This document shows positions 50,022-59,212 of a stretch of 64,000 nt of DNA, one piece after another. Within the stretch, counting starts at the first letter, position 1; every line of letters starts with the position of its first letter. Under the pieces are notes generated by a model, which worked only from the letters and a program-made list of their open reading frames with translations, searched no databases and was not told the origin of the DNA. The translations under genes and the position numbers were made by a program. Source of the DNA: Arthrobacter sp. Soil782 (GTDB lineage Bacteria; Actinomycetota; Actinomycetes; Actinomycetales; Micrococcaceae); the NCBI RefSeq assembly GCF_001428435.1, contig NZ_LMSO01000009.1:518389-582388 (forward strand), written 5' to 3'.

Positions 50022-51830
50022 CTAATTGAAGACCGGCTCCCCCGCACGGGTGAGCTGCCAGTTCACCTCGAAGAAGTTCGCCGGGTCGATGCTGCCCTGG
50101 GCGATCAGGTAATCGATCAGCAACTGGCGGATCTCGGTCTGCTGGTTCACGAGTACCGGCGCGGTGGCGATATGCGGGAAGTTCCCGCCGCCGGACTGCC
50201 GGTAGTTGTTCGTGGCCACAGCGAAACGCTGCGCAGGATCGATGGGTGCGCCGTTGTAGCTCAGATCCACGATGCGCTCCCCCACCGGCTTGCTGATGTC
50301 GATGCTGTAGGAGACACCGGACATCATGTCGTAGTTGTAGTCCGGAGTGCCGCCCGCGTTGGTCAGCGTGGCCGGATCAACCGGAGCACCGGGTGCGGTC
50401 TGGTTGAAGTACTTCGCCGAGTACTCGAGGTAGTCCTTGATCTGTGCACCGGTCATTTCAACACCGAAGAGCGTGTTCGGGAAGACGTACAGCCCAGCCA
50501 TGTCGCGGATGGTCACGGGCCCCTCAGGAATCACGGCGGCCCGGTTGAACGGCGCAACAATCGACAGGACCGGAAGGTCCGCGTTGGCGGTTCCCTCCAG
50601 CGCCCGGTCCACGGCGTCCGCCTGCACCTTGTTCACGAAGTCCATGACGGCGGTGTCCTTATACCGGGACTCGGCGGCGGACATGGTCTCGGTAGCCGTT
50701 CCGATCGCGGTGTTGACGTAGTCAATGACCTGCTGGTGCTGGTCCGCCACGAGCGCCGAGATCTCCGGATCAGCCTCAACGGTGTTGGCGTTCAGCAGCT
50801 CCGAACTAGCAGAGAGAACATCCCACTGCCCACGGACCTTGACCAGCTCGAAGTCCATGACGGAGAGGCGCTGGCCCCACTGCTTGGGCTCGGTCAGGAG
50901 CACCTGCTCGCCGGTCTCCTTGTTGGTGATGAAGCGCTCGGCGATCTCGCGGTGCTCGTGGCCGGCGAGGATGGCGTCGATCCCCGGCACTTCCTCGGCG
51001 ATCAGCGTTGAAGCGTTCTCGACCGGCAGGCTGTCGCCGTAGGAAGAGGTGCCCGATGGCCCGGAGTGGGAACTGACAACAACGACGTCGGCGCCCGCTG
51101 CCTTCATCTCGGGAACGTACTTTTCTGCCTGCTCAACCATGTCGAGGAAACGCAGTTCACCCTCAACGTTGTTCTTGTCCCAGATGGCGCTGCCCGGCGT
51201 GGTGAGGCCAAGAATGCCGACCTTGATGGGCTTCTGCCCGTTCAGCTTGACCGTCTCGATGACGTAGGGAGTGAAGGCATCTTCGCCGGTCTCCCAGTCC
51301 TTCACGTTGGCGCCGAGAAGCGGGAAGTCGAGCTGCTCCTCGTACGCGCGCAGCAGCGGCAGCCCGTAGTTGAACTCGTGGTTGCCCAGCGTGGTGGCGT
51401 CATAGCCCATGACGTTCATGGCGGCCGCCATCGGGTGCAGCTCGCCGGTCTCGTTGATGGGTTCAACGTTGGCGTAGTAGTCGGTGAGCGCGGTGCCCTG
51501 GATGGTGTCGCCGTTGTCGATGAGGAGGGTGGACTCCTCACCGCGGTCCGCACGGACCTGCTTGACCAGGCTGGAAATCTTGGCGAGGCCAACATCGTTG
51601 GAGGCGGCGTCGTCGTACTCTGCGTTGGTGAAGTAGTCCCAGTTCTCAATGTAACCGTGGAGGTCACTGGTACCCATCACCGTGATGGAGGCAGTCTTGC
51701 CGTTGGAACCCTTGATGGTGGCGTCACCCGGTGCGGCGGTTGCTGCCGGTGCGAGCGTCAGTGCTGCGGCGCAGCTGAGCGCGACGGCCGTGATGGCACG
51801 GCGAGGCCCTCTGTTGAAAGTGTGGAACAC
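50022..51830 (-). CDS. Secreted 5'-nucleotidase/2',3'-cyclic phosphodiesterase (UshA-like)
   Basis: A 602-residue exported enzyme. Signal peptide at 1-33 (basic RGPRR, hydrophobic core, cleavage near ATA-AP). The metallophosphatase domain has MGTSDLHGYI, IDNGDTIQG, LGNHEFNYG, VSSHSG and AGHEH, the full two-metal set; the C-terminal 5'-nucleotidase domain (about 370-600) has the substrate motif NNYRQSGGGNFP. It removes phosphate from extracellular nucleotides. No LPxTG-type anchor is seen, so it is likely secreted. It stands between two toxin-antitoxin regions. Confidence 0.92.
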   Translation of the reverse strand: MFHTFNRGPRRAITAVALSCAAALTLAPAATAAPGDATIKGSNGKTASITVMGTSDLHGYIENWDYFTNAEYDDAASNDVGLAKISSLVKQVRADRGEESTLLIDNGDTIQGTALTDYYANVEPINETGELHPMAAAMNVMGYDATTLGNHEFNYGLPLLRAYEEQLDFPLLGANVKDWETGEDAFTPYVIETVKLNGQKPIKVGILGLTTPGSAIWDKNNVEGELRFLDMVEQAEKYVPEMKAAGADVVVVSSHSGPSGTSSYGDSLPVENASTLIAEEVPGIDAILAGHEHREIAERFITNKETGEQVLLTEPKQWGQRLSVMDFELVKVRGQWDVLSASSELLNANTVEADPEISALVADQHQQVIDYVNTAIGTATETMSAAESRYKDTAVMDFVNKVQADAVDRALEGTANADLPVLSIVAPFNRAAVIPEGPVTIRDMAGLYVFPNTLFGVEMTGAQIKDYLEYSAKYFNQTAPGAPVDPATLTNAGGTPDYNYDMMSGVSYSIDISKPVGERIVDLSYNGAPIDPAQRFAVATNNYRQSGGGNFPHIATAPVLVNQQTEIRQLLIDYLIAQGSIDPANFFEVNWQLTRAGEPVFN

Positions 51831-51989
51831 GTGAAACCAACTCCCTGTCGTAATGCGGTGACAGCAGGTTATCCGTGATCGGTGACACTTTGGGAACGCC
51901 GTGCCCCGATTCGGGTGAACAGGGCGTTGACATGGCCGGCGAAACGAGGACGATCAGAAGTACACACCGGCTCAGCGACGGAGGACAGC

Positions 51990-52274
51990 ATGGACATCAA
52001 TGACAGTGGGCATGTGCCGTTCGAGGTTGAGTTGGTGCCCGATTTCGAAGACCCGGCCCTGCGCGTTCCGGGCGCGGTTGCTGCTGCCGCGATCGCACCA
52101 AGCGCGGTGCTTGCGTTCATGACAGCCGACGACGACGCCTCCCCCTACAGCGATCCAGCCGCGTTGCGTGCTGGGGGCTCCGGCCAGACGTATGCGGGTG
52201 TTGCGGAGCCGGCTCCGGAAGCGGACTTCGCCGGATCCTTCGACGGCGGATTCGCGGACGGCGGGGGCGAGTAA
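51990..52274 (+). CDS. Hypothetical acidic protein
   Basis: A 94-residue, strongly acidic, low-complexity protein starting at ATG 51990 with GGAGG 5 bp upstream. One weakly hydrophobic stretch (AVAAAAIAPSAVLAFM, about 29-44) may be a single membrane segment, followed by a Gly/Ala/Asp-rich end. No family recognised; the good ribosome site and codon use make it a real gene candidate. Confidence 0.5.
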   Translation: MDINDSGHVPFEVELVPDFEDPALRVPGAVAAAAIAPSAVLAFMTADDDASPYSDPAALRAGGSGQTYAGVAEPAPEADFAGSFDGGFADGGGE

Positions 52275-52285
52275 AGCGGGGAAGC

Positions 52286-52678
52286 TTAGCTGAGCAGCTT
52301 CATTCCCTGTAGGTGGGCTGCCTGGGAGTCGAAAGTAGCGGTGTAGTCGCAGCCTCGCTCACGCCCGTTGAGGGCAATCAGAGCATCTGCGAAATCAGAG
52401 CCCTCGGCTGCTTGTCGAGCTGCCTGGCGCACAATATCCGAGTGCTCCACAACCAATTCCTCTGAAGACGCCAGATCAATGAGGACATCGGCGATTTTTA
52501 TATGGCTCACCTTGTAGACGCGCCTGAGCACCCAGAATGTCTCGACGACAACTGGCACGCTGAGGTAGCCCGGTGATTCCGGCGAAAAGGAAGCGAAAAG
52601 CGCAGAGGCGGCAGCGGATTGCTGCGGGTCATCCTTGACCAGATACCGGACCAGTACATTGGTGTCCACACCAATCAC
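52286..52678 (-). CDS. vapC: VapC-type PIN domain toxin
   Basis: A 130-residue PIN protein: IGVDTNVLVRYLVKDD (first Asp), VPVVVETFWVL (Glu), SDFADALIAL (third Asp) and the TFDSQAAHL end. Catalytic residues complete. The ATG at 52678 overlaps the antitoxin stop by four bases. This is the second VapBC in the window and a different subtype from that at 48.5 kb, with an AbrB-type partner. Confidence 0.9.
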   Translation of the reverse strand: MIGVDTNVLVRYLVKDDPQQSAAASALFASFSPESPGYLSVPVVVETFWVLRRVYKVSHIKIADVLIDLASSEELVVEHSDIVRQAARQAAEGSDFADALIALNGRERGCDYTATFDSQAAHLQGMKLLS

Positions 52679-52950
52679 GTGGTTTCACCGGGTTCGAGGC
52701 TTTCACCTGCGGCGCTTCCCGCCTCTTCCTCGATAGCGTCCTGCATATCGGCCAGAGAAACCGGCTCGCGGCGGGCATCATGAAATACGCCTTCAAGCGA
52801 CTTCACCGATGAACGAACGGGCTCGACGACTACGCGGCCCTCTCCGGTGAGAATGAAATCGATCCGGGAGCCCGCCTCGAGGCCAAGTTTCTGCCGGATC
52901 TCGAGAGGTATGGTGACCTGTCCCTTACTGGTTACCTTGGCGAGAGTCAT
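52675..52950 (-). CDS. vapB: AbrB/MazE-type antitoxin (VapB)
   Basis: A 91-residue protein with the swapped-hairpin AbrB DNA-binding domain (VTSKGQVTIPLEIRQKLGLE, then GSRIDFIL) and an acidic C-terminal toxin-binding tail. It neutralises the overlapping VapC and represses the pair. The start lies 17 bp from the terminator hairpin of the RNase J gene, so its promoter must lie close to or within that hairpin region. Confidence 0.9.
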   Translation of the reverse strand: MTLAKVTSKGQVTIPLEIRQKLGLEAGSRIDFILTGEGRVVVEPVRSSVKSLEGVFHDARREPVSLADMQDAIEEEAGSAAGESLEPGETT

Positions 52951-52966
52951 GCACCAATCTTACGCA

Positions 52967-53004
52967 AAGGGAGCTTCCTTACCAAGAGGTAAGGAAGCTC
53001 CCTT
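52967..53004 (-). terminator. Terminator of RNase J gene
   Basis: Perfect 17-bp stem with an AAGA tetraloop, 26 bp after the RNase J stop; read on the minus strand the right arm runs into CTTTGCG. Confidence 0.85.
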
Positions 53005-53029
53005 GCAGGTACTTAGAAGAAACGGAGCC

Positions 53030-54724
53030 TTAGGCGTCGACGATGATGACCGTCACGACGGGCTTGCGTCGCAGCGAGCGGTCAGACCAGCGGACCAGAC
53101 CCTCGGCGATGGCGTGCTCCGCGTCGGGACCGGTCTTTTCGCCCTTCAGCTGAGCGAGCGTCTTCTCCACGATGTCGGTTGCCTTGTCCAGCTCGCCGTC
53201 CTTCGGAGCCCAGCCGACGGGGAAGAACTCAGGGTCCTCCTCCAGCTTTCCGGTATCCGGGTTGACGATCGCCAGCACGGTGAGCGCGCCGTCCTCGGCG
53301 AGGCGGATGCGATCCTGCAGCGACTCTTCGGTGGCGGCGCCGGCCACCATGTTCTCGACGTACACGTAGTCGGCGGTGACCTTGCCGGTTACCCGGGCCA
53401 CTCCGTCCTTGAGGTCAATGGTTGTGCCGTCCTCGACCACGAGGGCCTTCTTCGGGTCCACACCGGTCCGGATGGCAAGCTCCGCGTTGGCCTTCAGGTG
53501 GCGGTGCTCGCCGTGCACCGGCATGACGTTGCGGGGACGCACGAGGTTGTAGCAGTAGACCAGTTCACCGGCGCTGGCGTGGCCGGAGACGTGGACCTTC
53601 GCGTTGCCCTTGTGCACCACGTTGGCGCCGAGCTTGGTCAGGTCATTGATGAGCCGGTAGATGGAGGTCTCATTGCCCGGAATCAGCGAGCTCGCCAGCA
53701 GCACGGTATCGCCCTGGGTGAGATCGATCATGTGGTCCTGGCTCGCCATGCGCGCCAGGGCTGCCATGGGCTCGCCCTGTGATCCGGTGCAGATGATGAC
53801 GGCCTTCTTGGGGTCCATCTTGTCGAGTTCCTTGAAGTCCACCAGCAGTCCGCGCGGGATGTTCAGGTAACCCAGTTCCCGGGCGGTCTTCATGTTGCGC
53901 ACCATGGAGCGTCCTACGAAGGCCACCTTCCGGTGATACAGGTGCGCGGCGTCGATGACCTGCTGAATGCGGTGGATGTGGCTCGCGAAGCTGGAGACGA
54001 TGATGCGGCGCGGAGCGGTGCGCATCACCTCGTCGATGGCCGGCGCCAGGTCCTGTTCGGAGATCTGGAAGCCCGGAACGTCGGCGTTGGTGGAGTCGGG
54101 CAGGAACAGGTCCACGCCCTCCTCGCCGAGTCGCGCGAAACCGGCGAGGTCCGTGATGCGGCCGTCCAACGGGAACTGGTCCATCTTGAAGTCGCCGGTG
54201 GCGAGGACCAGGCCGGCACTGGTGCGGATGGCAACGGCCAGCCCGTCCGGGATGGAGTGGTTGACGGCCAGGAACTCGAGGTCAAACGGCCCGAACTTCT
54301 TGCGGTCCCCCTCCTTGACCTGCACGGTCTTGGCGGTGATTCGGTGTTCCTGCAGCTTGGTCTTGATGAACGCCAGCGTCAGCTTCGCCGAGATGATGGG
54401 GATATCCGCGCGTTCGCGCAAAAGGTACGGAACGGCGCCGATGTGGTCCTCGTGCCCGTGCGTCAGCACTAGGCCTACGATGTCATCCAGGCGGTCCCGC
54501 AGGTAGGAGAAGTCAGGCAGGATCAGGTCCACACCCGGGTGGTGCTCCTCGGGGAAGAGGACTCCGCAGTCGACGATCAGCAGTTTGCCGCCGAACTCGA
54601 AGACGGTCATGTTGCGGCCGATTTCCTCCAGCCCACCCAGCGCGACGATGCGCATGGCGCCCCGGTCGAGTTTGGGTGGCGCCTGGCCGGCTCGCGGTGT
54701 GGAGTGGCGTGAAGTCCTGGTCAT
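53030..54724 (-). CDS. rnj: Ribonuclease J
   Basis: A 564-residue RNase J of standard length: beta-lactamase motif II LTHGHEDHIGA with the zinc ligands, ATGDFKMDQ, beta-CASP motifs (SSFASHIHRIQQ, ICTGSQGEPMAAL), and HVSGHASAGEL. It has combined endo- and 5'-3' exoribonuclease activity for rRNA and mRNA processing. A second methionine at residue 24 (MRIVALGGLEE) is an alternative start. In many actinobacteria rnj follows dapA; here an SDR gene lies upstream on the same strand after a 220-bp gap, so the ancestral neighbourhood was probably rearranged. Confidence 0.95.
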   Translation of the reverse strand: MTRTSRHSTPRAGQAPPKLDRGAMRIVALGGLEEIGRNMTVFEFGGKLLIVDCGVLFPEEHHPGVDLILPDFSYLRDRLDDIVGLVLTHGHEDHIGAVPYLLRERADIPIISAKLTLAFIKTKLQEHRITAKTVQVKEGDRKKFGPFDLEFLAVNHSIPDGLAVAIRTSAGLVLATGDFKMDQFPLDGRITDLAGFARLGEEGVDLFLPDSTNADVPGFQISEQDLAPAIDEVMRTAPRRIIVSSFASHIHRIQQVIDAAHLYHRKVAFVGRSMVRNMKTARELGYLNIPRGLLVDFKELDKMDPKKAVIICTGSQGEPMAALARMASQDHMIDLTQGDTVLLASSLIPGNETSIYRLINDLTKLGANVVHKGNAKVHVSGHASAGELVYCYNLVRPRNVMPVHGEHRHLKANAELAIRTGVDPKKALVVEDGTTIDLKDGVARVTGKVTADYVYVENMVAGAATEESLQDRIRLAEDGALTVLAIVNPDTGKLEEDPEFFPVGWAPKDGELDKATDIVEKTLAQLKGEKTGPDAEHAIAEGLVRWSDRSLRRKPVVTVIIVDA

Positions 54725-54944
54725 GGGATCCGATCTCTGTGACGGGCGGCAACCCGGAGCTCAAATACCGGCGGTAAGGTGCTTCGTGGCGGGAACGCCC
54801 TGCTGGGCCGTAACCCGCGCTGCATCAGCGATGGGGACGGCATTACTTTGTACCGACTTTATCACCGTGCTGCCTAAAGCCGACGACGGCGGCACTTCCC
54901 TCGCACGCGATCTCCACCGTTCCGGGCGGACGCCGTCCGCGACG

Positions 54945-55772
54945 CTATCTCACGCCGCCAACCCGGGCGCCAACGGCATCACCAACCCGTGTCGGCAAGA
55001 TCGCATTCAGTGCGATCATCACGTGAGCGTCAGCCCCGGCCGGATAGCGCGCACGTGGGCGCCGTGCCGTGAGCGCACGCTCAACGACCCGAGCGACAGC
55101 GTCCGGTGGCATTGCCCGGGGCGCGAAGCGACTCACCACGCTGCGCAGCCCCGCCGTGTGGCGGCTGTAAAGCTCCCGGTGTGCCGGGGACATGCCCGTC
55201 TCCATGTCGTCGATCATCCTCTGGACTTCCCGCCATGAACCGGTGTCGGTGGGGCCGGGTTCCACCAGCGATACGCCGATGCACCAGGGCCTCAGTTCAA
55301 CACGGAGGGCGTCGGCGAGTGCCTCAAGGGCGAACTTCGAGGCGCAGTAGGCGCCCTCCAGAGGAACCACAGTCCGACCGCCGGTCGAAGAAATGAACAC
55401 AATCCGACCGCGGGCGGCTCGCAGCCGCGGGAGGACAGCTTGCGTGACCGCGACCTGGCCGAAGACATTGACGTCGAACTGGTGCCGCAGGTCAGCCGGC
55501 GTGACTGACTCGATCGGGCCCAGCACACCGATGCCGGCGTTGTTGACCAGCGCGTCCAACCGCTCGGGCAGTTGGTCAGCCAGGGATGAAAGGTGTGCCG
55601 CGTCGGTGATATCGAGCTGGACCGGCGTGATGTGCCCGTCGCCTGCGGTCAGGCGTTCCTTGCCGGCGTCATCGCGGACTCCGGCGAAGACTGTCCAACC
55701 GGCGCGGGCGAGTCGCAGGGAGATCGCCTGTCCGATTCCTCGTCCGGCCCCAGTGATGAGTGCTGTCGCCAT
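54945..55772 (-). CDS. Short-chain dehydrogenase/reductase
   Basis: A 275-residue SDR: TGAGRGIGQA, NNAGIG, ISSTGGR with the catalytic Ser, and YCASK with Tyr/Lys, then VEPGPTDTGSW. GVRD after strand 2 (Arg) favours NADP. The pattern with a large C-terminal helix is that of the retinol-dehydrogenase-like or steroid-reductase-like SDR group; substrate unknown. Divergent from a TetR gene with a perfect 15-6-15 operator between them, so it is the probable target of that repressor. Confidence 0.87.
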   Translation of the reverse strand: MATALITGAGRGIGQAISLRLARAGWTVFAGVRDDAGKERLTAGDGHITPVQLDITDAAHLSSLADQLPERLDALVNNAGIGVLGPIESVTPADLRHQFDVNVFGQVAVTQAVLPRLRAARGRIVFISSTGGRTVVPLEGAYCASKFALEALADALRVELRPWCIGVSLVEPGPTDTGSWREVQRMIDDMETGMSPAHRELYSRHTAGLRSVVSRFAPRAMPPDAVARVVERALTARRPRARYPAGADAHVMIALNAILPTRVGDAVGARVGGVR

Positions 55773-55815
55773 GGCAGTCGCCTTCCTGAACGGTCTGGCC
55801 CCACAGCACCAATTT

Positions 55816-55851
55816 ACTATAAACGTAGTGCCATGTCACTACGTTTATAGT
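55816..55851. promoter_or_regulatory. TetR operator between SDR and TetR genes
   Basis: Perfect inverted repeat with 15-base arms (ACTATAAACGTAGTG) and a 6-base spacer. Each outer arm end reads TATAGT outward, a -10-like hexamer, so repressor binding would cover both divergent promoters. Confidence 0.85.
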
Positions 55852-55857
55852 GGTTCT

Positions 55858-56400
55858 GTGATTTCCCTCCGAGACCGTGCCATTGATGCCGCCATCGAGT
55901 TGCTGGGCACCCAAGGCCTGAAGTCCCTCACCCATCGCCGGATCGACCAGCAGGCCCAACTGCCACCTGGGTCGACGTCGAATTACTTCCGAACGCGCGA
56001 TGCCCTGCTCATCGGAGTGGCTGATGCCATCGTCGAACAGGAAATGGCAGGGGCCGGCGCAGCGTTCGCCCCCGATTCGGTTGACGAGTTCCTGGACGCG
56101 CTTGCGGCCCTCGTCGACCACATCACCAGCAACCAGCGAATTGTCACCACGGCGCGGCTCGTCCTGTTCATGGAGGCCAGCCACGATCCCGCCCTGCGCG
56201 AGGCCCTCTGGCGCGGCCGAGCCCTGATCGCGACCGCCCTGGAGCCGGTGCTGCGCGGTCTGGGCGCCCGTGACCCCCACACCGCGGCCGGTGCGGTGAT
56301 GGCGTGTTCAGAGGGCCTCATCCTGCACCGCATCGCCCGACATGACGAGACCGACGTCCGCCCCATTCTCGATCTGGTCGTGAGAGCCGCGCTTGGCTGA
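55858..56400 (+). CDS. TetR family transcriptional regulator
   Basis: A 180-residue TetR protein: LRDRAIDAAIELLGTQGLKS then LTHRRIDQQAQLPPGSTSNY is the HTH (residues about 5-55), followed by a helical ligand domain. GTG at 55858 sits only 7 bases after the operator arm, which also carries a -10-like TATAGT, so the message may be leaderless. It ends 3 bp before the convergent response regulator gene. It likely controls the divergent SDR gene. Confidence 0.85.
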   Translation: MISLRDRAIDAAIELLGTQGLKSLTHRRIDQQAQLPPGSTSNYFRTRDALLIGVADAIVEQEMAGAGAAFAPDSVDEFLDALAALVDHITSNQRIVTTARLVLFMEASHDPALREALWRGRALIATALEPVLRGLGARDPHTAAGAVMACSEGLILHRIARHDETDVRPILDLVVRAALG

Positions 56401-56403
56401 AGC

Positions 56404-57117
56404 TCACATCCGGTTCGGCGCCTCCGCCAGTGTTTCCCCGGTGGACACCACACCGGTCTCATACCCGAGCACCACGGCATGGACCCGGTCCCGAAGGTTC
56501 AGTTTCAACAGGATGTGCCCGACGTGGGTCTTCACTGTGGACTCGGACAGGAAGAACGAACGGGCTATTTCTGCGTTATTCAAACCTCTGCCCATGGCGG
56601 TGAAGATTTCCAACTCCCGCTCGGTGAGCATCGAAAGCCGCACGTCCCTCTGATGGGAAGCCGCAGGCGCACCGTCAGGCAGCCGATCCCCAAAGAGCTC
56701 GAGCATCCGCCGGGTAATCCTGGGAGCTACGACCGCGTCCCCGGCGGCCACTGTCCGGATGGCCTCGATCAGCTCCGCAGGCCGCGCGTTCTTGAGCAGG
56801 AAACCGCTGGCTCCCGCGCGCAGGCCGGCAAACGCGTACTCATCCAGGTCAAAGGTGGTCAGGATGATCACCCGGGTTGCCGGGCACTTCTTCACGACCA
56901 ATGCAGTCGCCTCGATCCCATCCATTCCGGACATGCGAATGTCCATGATGACGACGTCGGGCTGCAGTTCCAGCGCGAGCGCCACTCCGGCAGCGCCGTC
57001 GTTGGCCTCGCCCACCACAACGATCCCTCCCTCGCTGTCCAGAACCATCCGGAAGCCCATGCGGATAAGCGGCTGGTCATCGACCAGCAGCACACGGACA
57101 TCAGTGTCGGCGCTCAT
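56404..57117 (-). CDS. NarL/LuxR-type response regulator
   Basis: A 237-residue response regulator: receiver with VLLVDDQPLIR (acidic pair), VVIMDIRMSG (phospho-Asp), ILTTFD and the GFLLKNA lysine, then a LuxR HTH (LTEREL with IARSFFLSESTVKTHVG). All phosphorylation residues are present. Its start overlaps the kinase stop (ATGA). It probably switches on the upstream ABC transporter operon of which it is the last gene. Confidence 0.94.
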   Translation of the reverse strand: MSADTDVRVLLVDDQPLIRMGFRMVLDSEGGIVVVGEANDGAAGVALALELQPDVVIMDIRMSGMDGIEATALVVKKCPATRVIILTTFDLDEYAFAGLRAGASGFLLKNARPAELIEAIRTVAAGDAVVAPRITRRMLELFGDRLPDGAPAASHQRDVRLSMLTERELEIFTAMGRGLNNAEIARSFFLSESTVKTHVGHILLKLNLRDRVHAVVLGYETGVVSTGETLAEAPNRM

Positions 57118-58394
57118 GACTCCCCCGGGCGGACCGGCAGCGCCGCGTGAACCCGCCAGCCGCGCTCGGCAACCGGCCCGGCCGACACGCGGCCGCCGTG
57201 CAGGGCAGCGCGCTCCCCCATCCCGATGATTCCCCGCCCGGCACCCACCGAAGGGGCGGGCGAAACGAGGTGACGGCCGTCGTCGTGCACTGTAAGCACG
57301 GTTTCCGTGGGGTTATAGGCAATGGCGACCGTAACGGTCCGCGCCTCCAGGGAGTAGCGCAGCACGTTGGTCAGTGCCTCCTGGATGATGCGGTAGATGG
57401 TGAGCTCGCGTCCGGCGTCGGATATGGCGACGCCGGTCACCGAATAGCGGATGGGCAGACCGGCGGTGCGGAACCGCTCAACGAGGACGGAAAGATCACG
57501 GTGACCGGGGGCGGGCTCCAGCTGACCCGATGTGTCCAGTCCTTCGCCGAGGACACAGAGCAGGCGCCGCATATCGCTGATCGCCGACCGTCCGGTGTCG
57601 CCCAGCTGGTCGAGGGCCGCTTTGGTGCGCGCCGGATCCCGGTCAGCAGTAGCGGTGGCGCCGTCGGCGAGCGCCACCATGACCGAGAGACTGTGCGCCA
57701 CGATGTCGTGCATTTCCCGGGCAATGCGTGATCGCTCCGCGAGTGTGGCGAGCTGCGCTTGGCTGTCCCGTTCGCGTGCGAGCTGCTCGGCGCGCTCGAC
57801 CAGGGCGCGAACCCGCTCGGCACGGGCATAGGAGTAGGAACCGAACAGTCCAGCGACGGCCATGCATAGCGCAAGGATCAGCAGCAGATTCCACTCGTCA
57901 TAGTTTTCACCGACCTCGGTCACGACGGCGTGCAGCTCCGGAATCCACAACTGCAGGCCCGCGAATCCGACGGCAAACGCGGCCGCCGCTGCAAGCCACG
58001 CTTCCCGGGGCGAGCGGTAGACCGCCACGGCGTACAGCGCGATCGGCACGGCGAGGATGTCCACACTGGCATCGAGGGACCAGGTCAGCACGGTGGTTAA
58101 AACGACGACGACGGCGAGCACCGTCAGCGGATAATGCCGCCTGAACAGCAGTGCCGCTCCGGTCAACACCGCTACGACGAGGTGCCAGACGCTGACGCCC
58201 GGTGCACCGGTTGCCAACGCGATGGCCCGGGTGAAGAGCAGCGGGACGGTGTAGGCCAGGGCGACAATGCTGTCCATCAGCCAAGGTTTTGATTCAAGCA
58301 GGCGACGGGTGCGCGGAACCGCCCCGGGGCGCAGGGCTTCCTCGTCGGGGAAGGGTTGAACCCAGCCCGCCGGGGAAGCGCCCGTCTGTGTCAT
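57114..58394 (-). CDS. Sensor histidine kinase (NarL type)
   Basis: A 426-residue kinase with five or six transmembrane helices in the first 190 residues (no large external loop), a coiled linker (RVRALVERAEQLARERDSQ), HisKA_3 with ERSRIAREMHDIVAHSLSVM containing the phospho-acceptor His, and a HATPase domain (QEALTNVLRYS, GRGIIGMGERA). Kinases of this intramembrane-sensing form often detect envelope stress or peptide antibiotics, frequently through the neighbouring ABC transporter. ATG 58394 overlaps the permease stop (ATGA); the response regulator follows with the same overlap. Confidence 0.92.
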   Translation of the reverse strand: MTQTGASPAGWVQPFPDEEALRPGAVPRTRRLLESKPWLMDSIVALAYTVPLLFTRAIALATGAPGVSVWHLVVAVLTGAALLFRRHYPLTVLAVVVVLTTVLTWSLDASVDILAVPIALYAVAVYRSPREAWLAAAAAFAVGFAGLQLWIPELHAVVTEVGENYDEWNLLLILALCMAVAGLFGSYSYARAERVRALVERAEQLARERDSQAQLATLAERSRIAREMHDIVAHSLSVMVALADGATATADRDPARTKAALDQLGDTGRSAISDMRRLLCVLGEGLDTSGQLEPAPGHRDLSVLVERFRTAGLPIRYSVTGVAISDAGRELTIYRIIQEALTNVLRYSLEARTVTVAIAYNPTETVLTVHDDGRHLVSPAPSVGAGRGIIGMGERAALHGGRVSAGPVAERGWRVHAALPVRPGES

Positions 58395-59212
58395 GTGACA
58401 TCTCTTCTTTTGAACAGAACACCGGCGATGACTGCCGAGATGACTGCCCAACCCAGCAGGATGAACAGCCCGGTGAGGACGGTGGACCAGCCGACGGTGC
58501 CGACGGGCTGGTACAACATTCTACCGGCGGAGGTTGGCAAAATCTGGGAGAGAAAACCTCCAATTCCGGGGATCAGGCCCACGAGCCCGGGGGCGAAGAG
58601 GAGCAGTCCGAGCATCACTCCGCCACCGGAAGCGGTGCTCTTGAACAGGGCTCCGAGGGCCGTGGACAGCACCGCGATCAGACCCAGGTACACGGAGCCG
58701 CCGAGGATCACCTGGATGCTCTGGACGTCGCGGATATCCGCACCGAGTCCGAGTCCCGCAAGCGCCGGCTGGACGCTGAAGAACGAGATCAGTGACGCAA
58801 CCAGGCCCAGGCCGAAGCCCACGGCGCCGCTGAGCAGCAGCTTCGCCGTATACACCGGTGTGCGTTGCGGAACGGCGGCGAGGGTCATGTTGAGCAGGCC
58901 GGGCCCGCGCTCGGCGCTGATGATCAGCACGCCCAGGATCGCCACGACGTACTGGGCGAATGAGTACCCGAAGGCGAGCGTGGTGACGCTCGGGGTCTCG
59001 CCCGCCTGGTCAAGGATCACCGCGCCGGGATCCGGGTTCACATCGGCTGGGACCACGGACACTGCCAGGATGAGTCCGGACGACATCAGGAAGATCGACA
59101 GGACGGTCAGAGCCGCAGCCCAGTAAGTGGACCGCAGTGAGCGAAGCTTGATCAATTCGGAGCGCAGCAGGTTGCTAGCGGTCGGGCTGTGCCGGAGGGT
59201 TGTGGTTGTCAT
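58391..59212 (-). CDS. ABC transporter permease
   Basis: A 273-residue membrane protein with six hydrophobic segments, of the ABC-2 type found with single ATPases (SELIKLRSLRSTYWAAAL at the start, ISAERGPGLLNMTLAAVPQR as the coupling region, LGGSVYLGLIAVLSTALGAL). It would form the membrane part of an exporter with the ATPase encoded upstream. Overlaps both neighbours by four bases. Confidence 0.9.
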   Translation of the reverse strand: MTTTTLRHSPTASNLLRSELIKLRSLRSTYWAAALTVLSIFLMSSGLILAVSVVPADVNPDPGAVILDQAGETPSVTTLAFGYSFAQYVVAILGVLIISAERGPGLLNMTLAAVPQRTPVYTAKLLLSGAVGFGLGLVASLISFFSVQPALAGLGLGADIRDVQSIQVILGGSVYLGLIAVLSTALGALFKSTASGGGVMLGLLLFAPGLVGLIPGIGGFLSQILPTSAGRMLYQPVGTVGWSTVLTGLFILLGWAVISAVIAGVLFKRRDVT

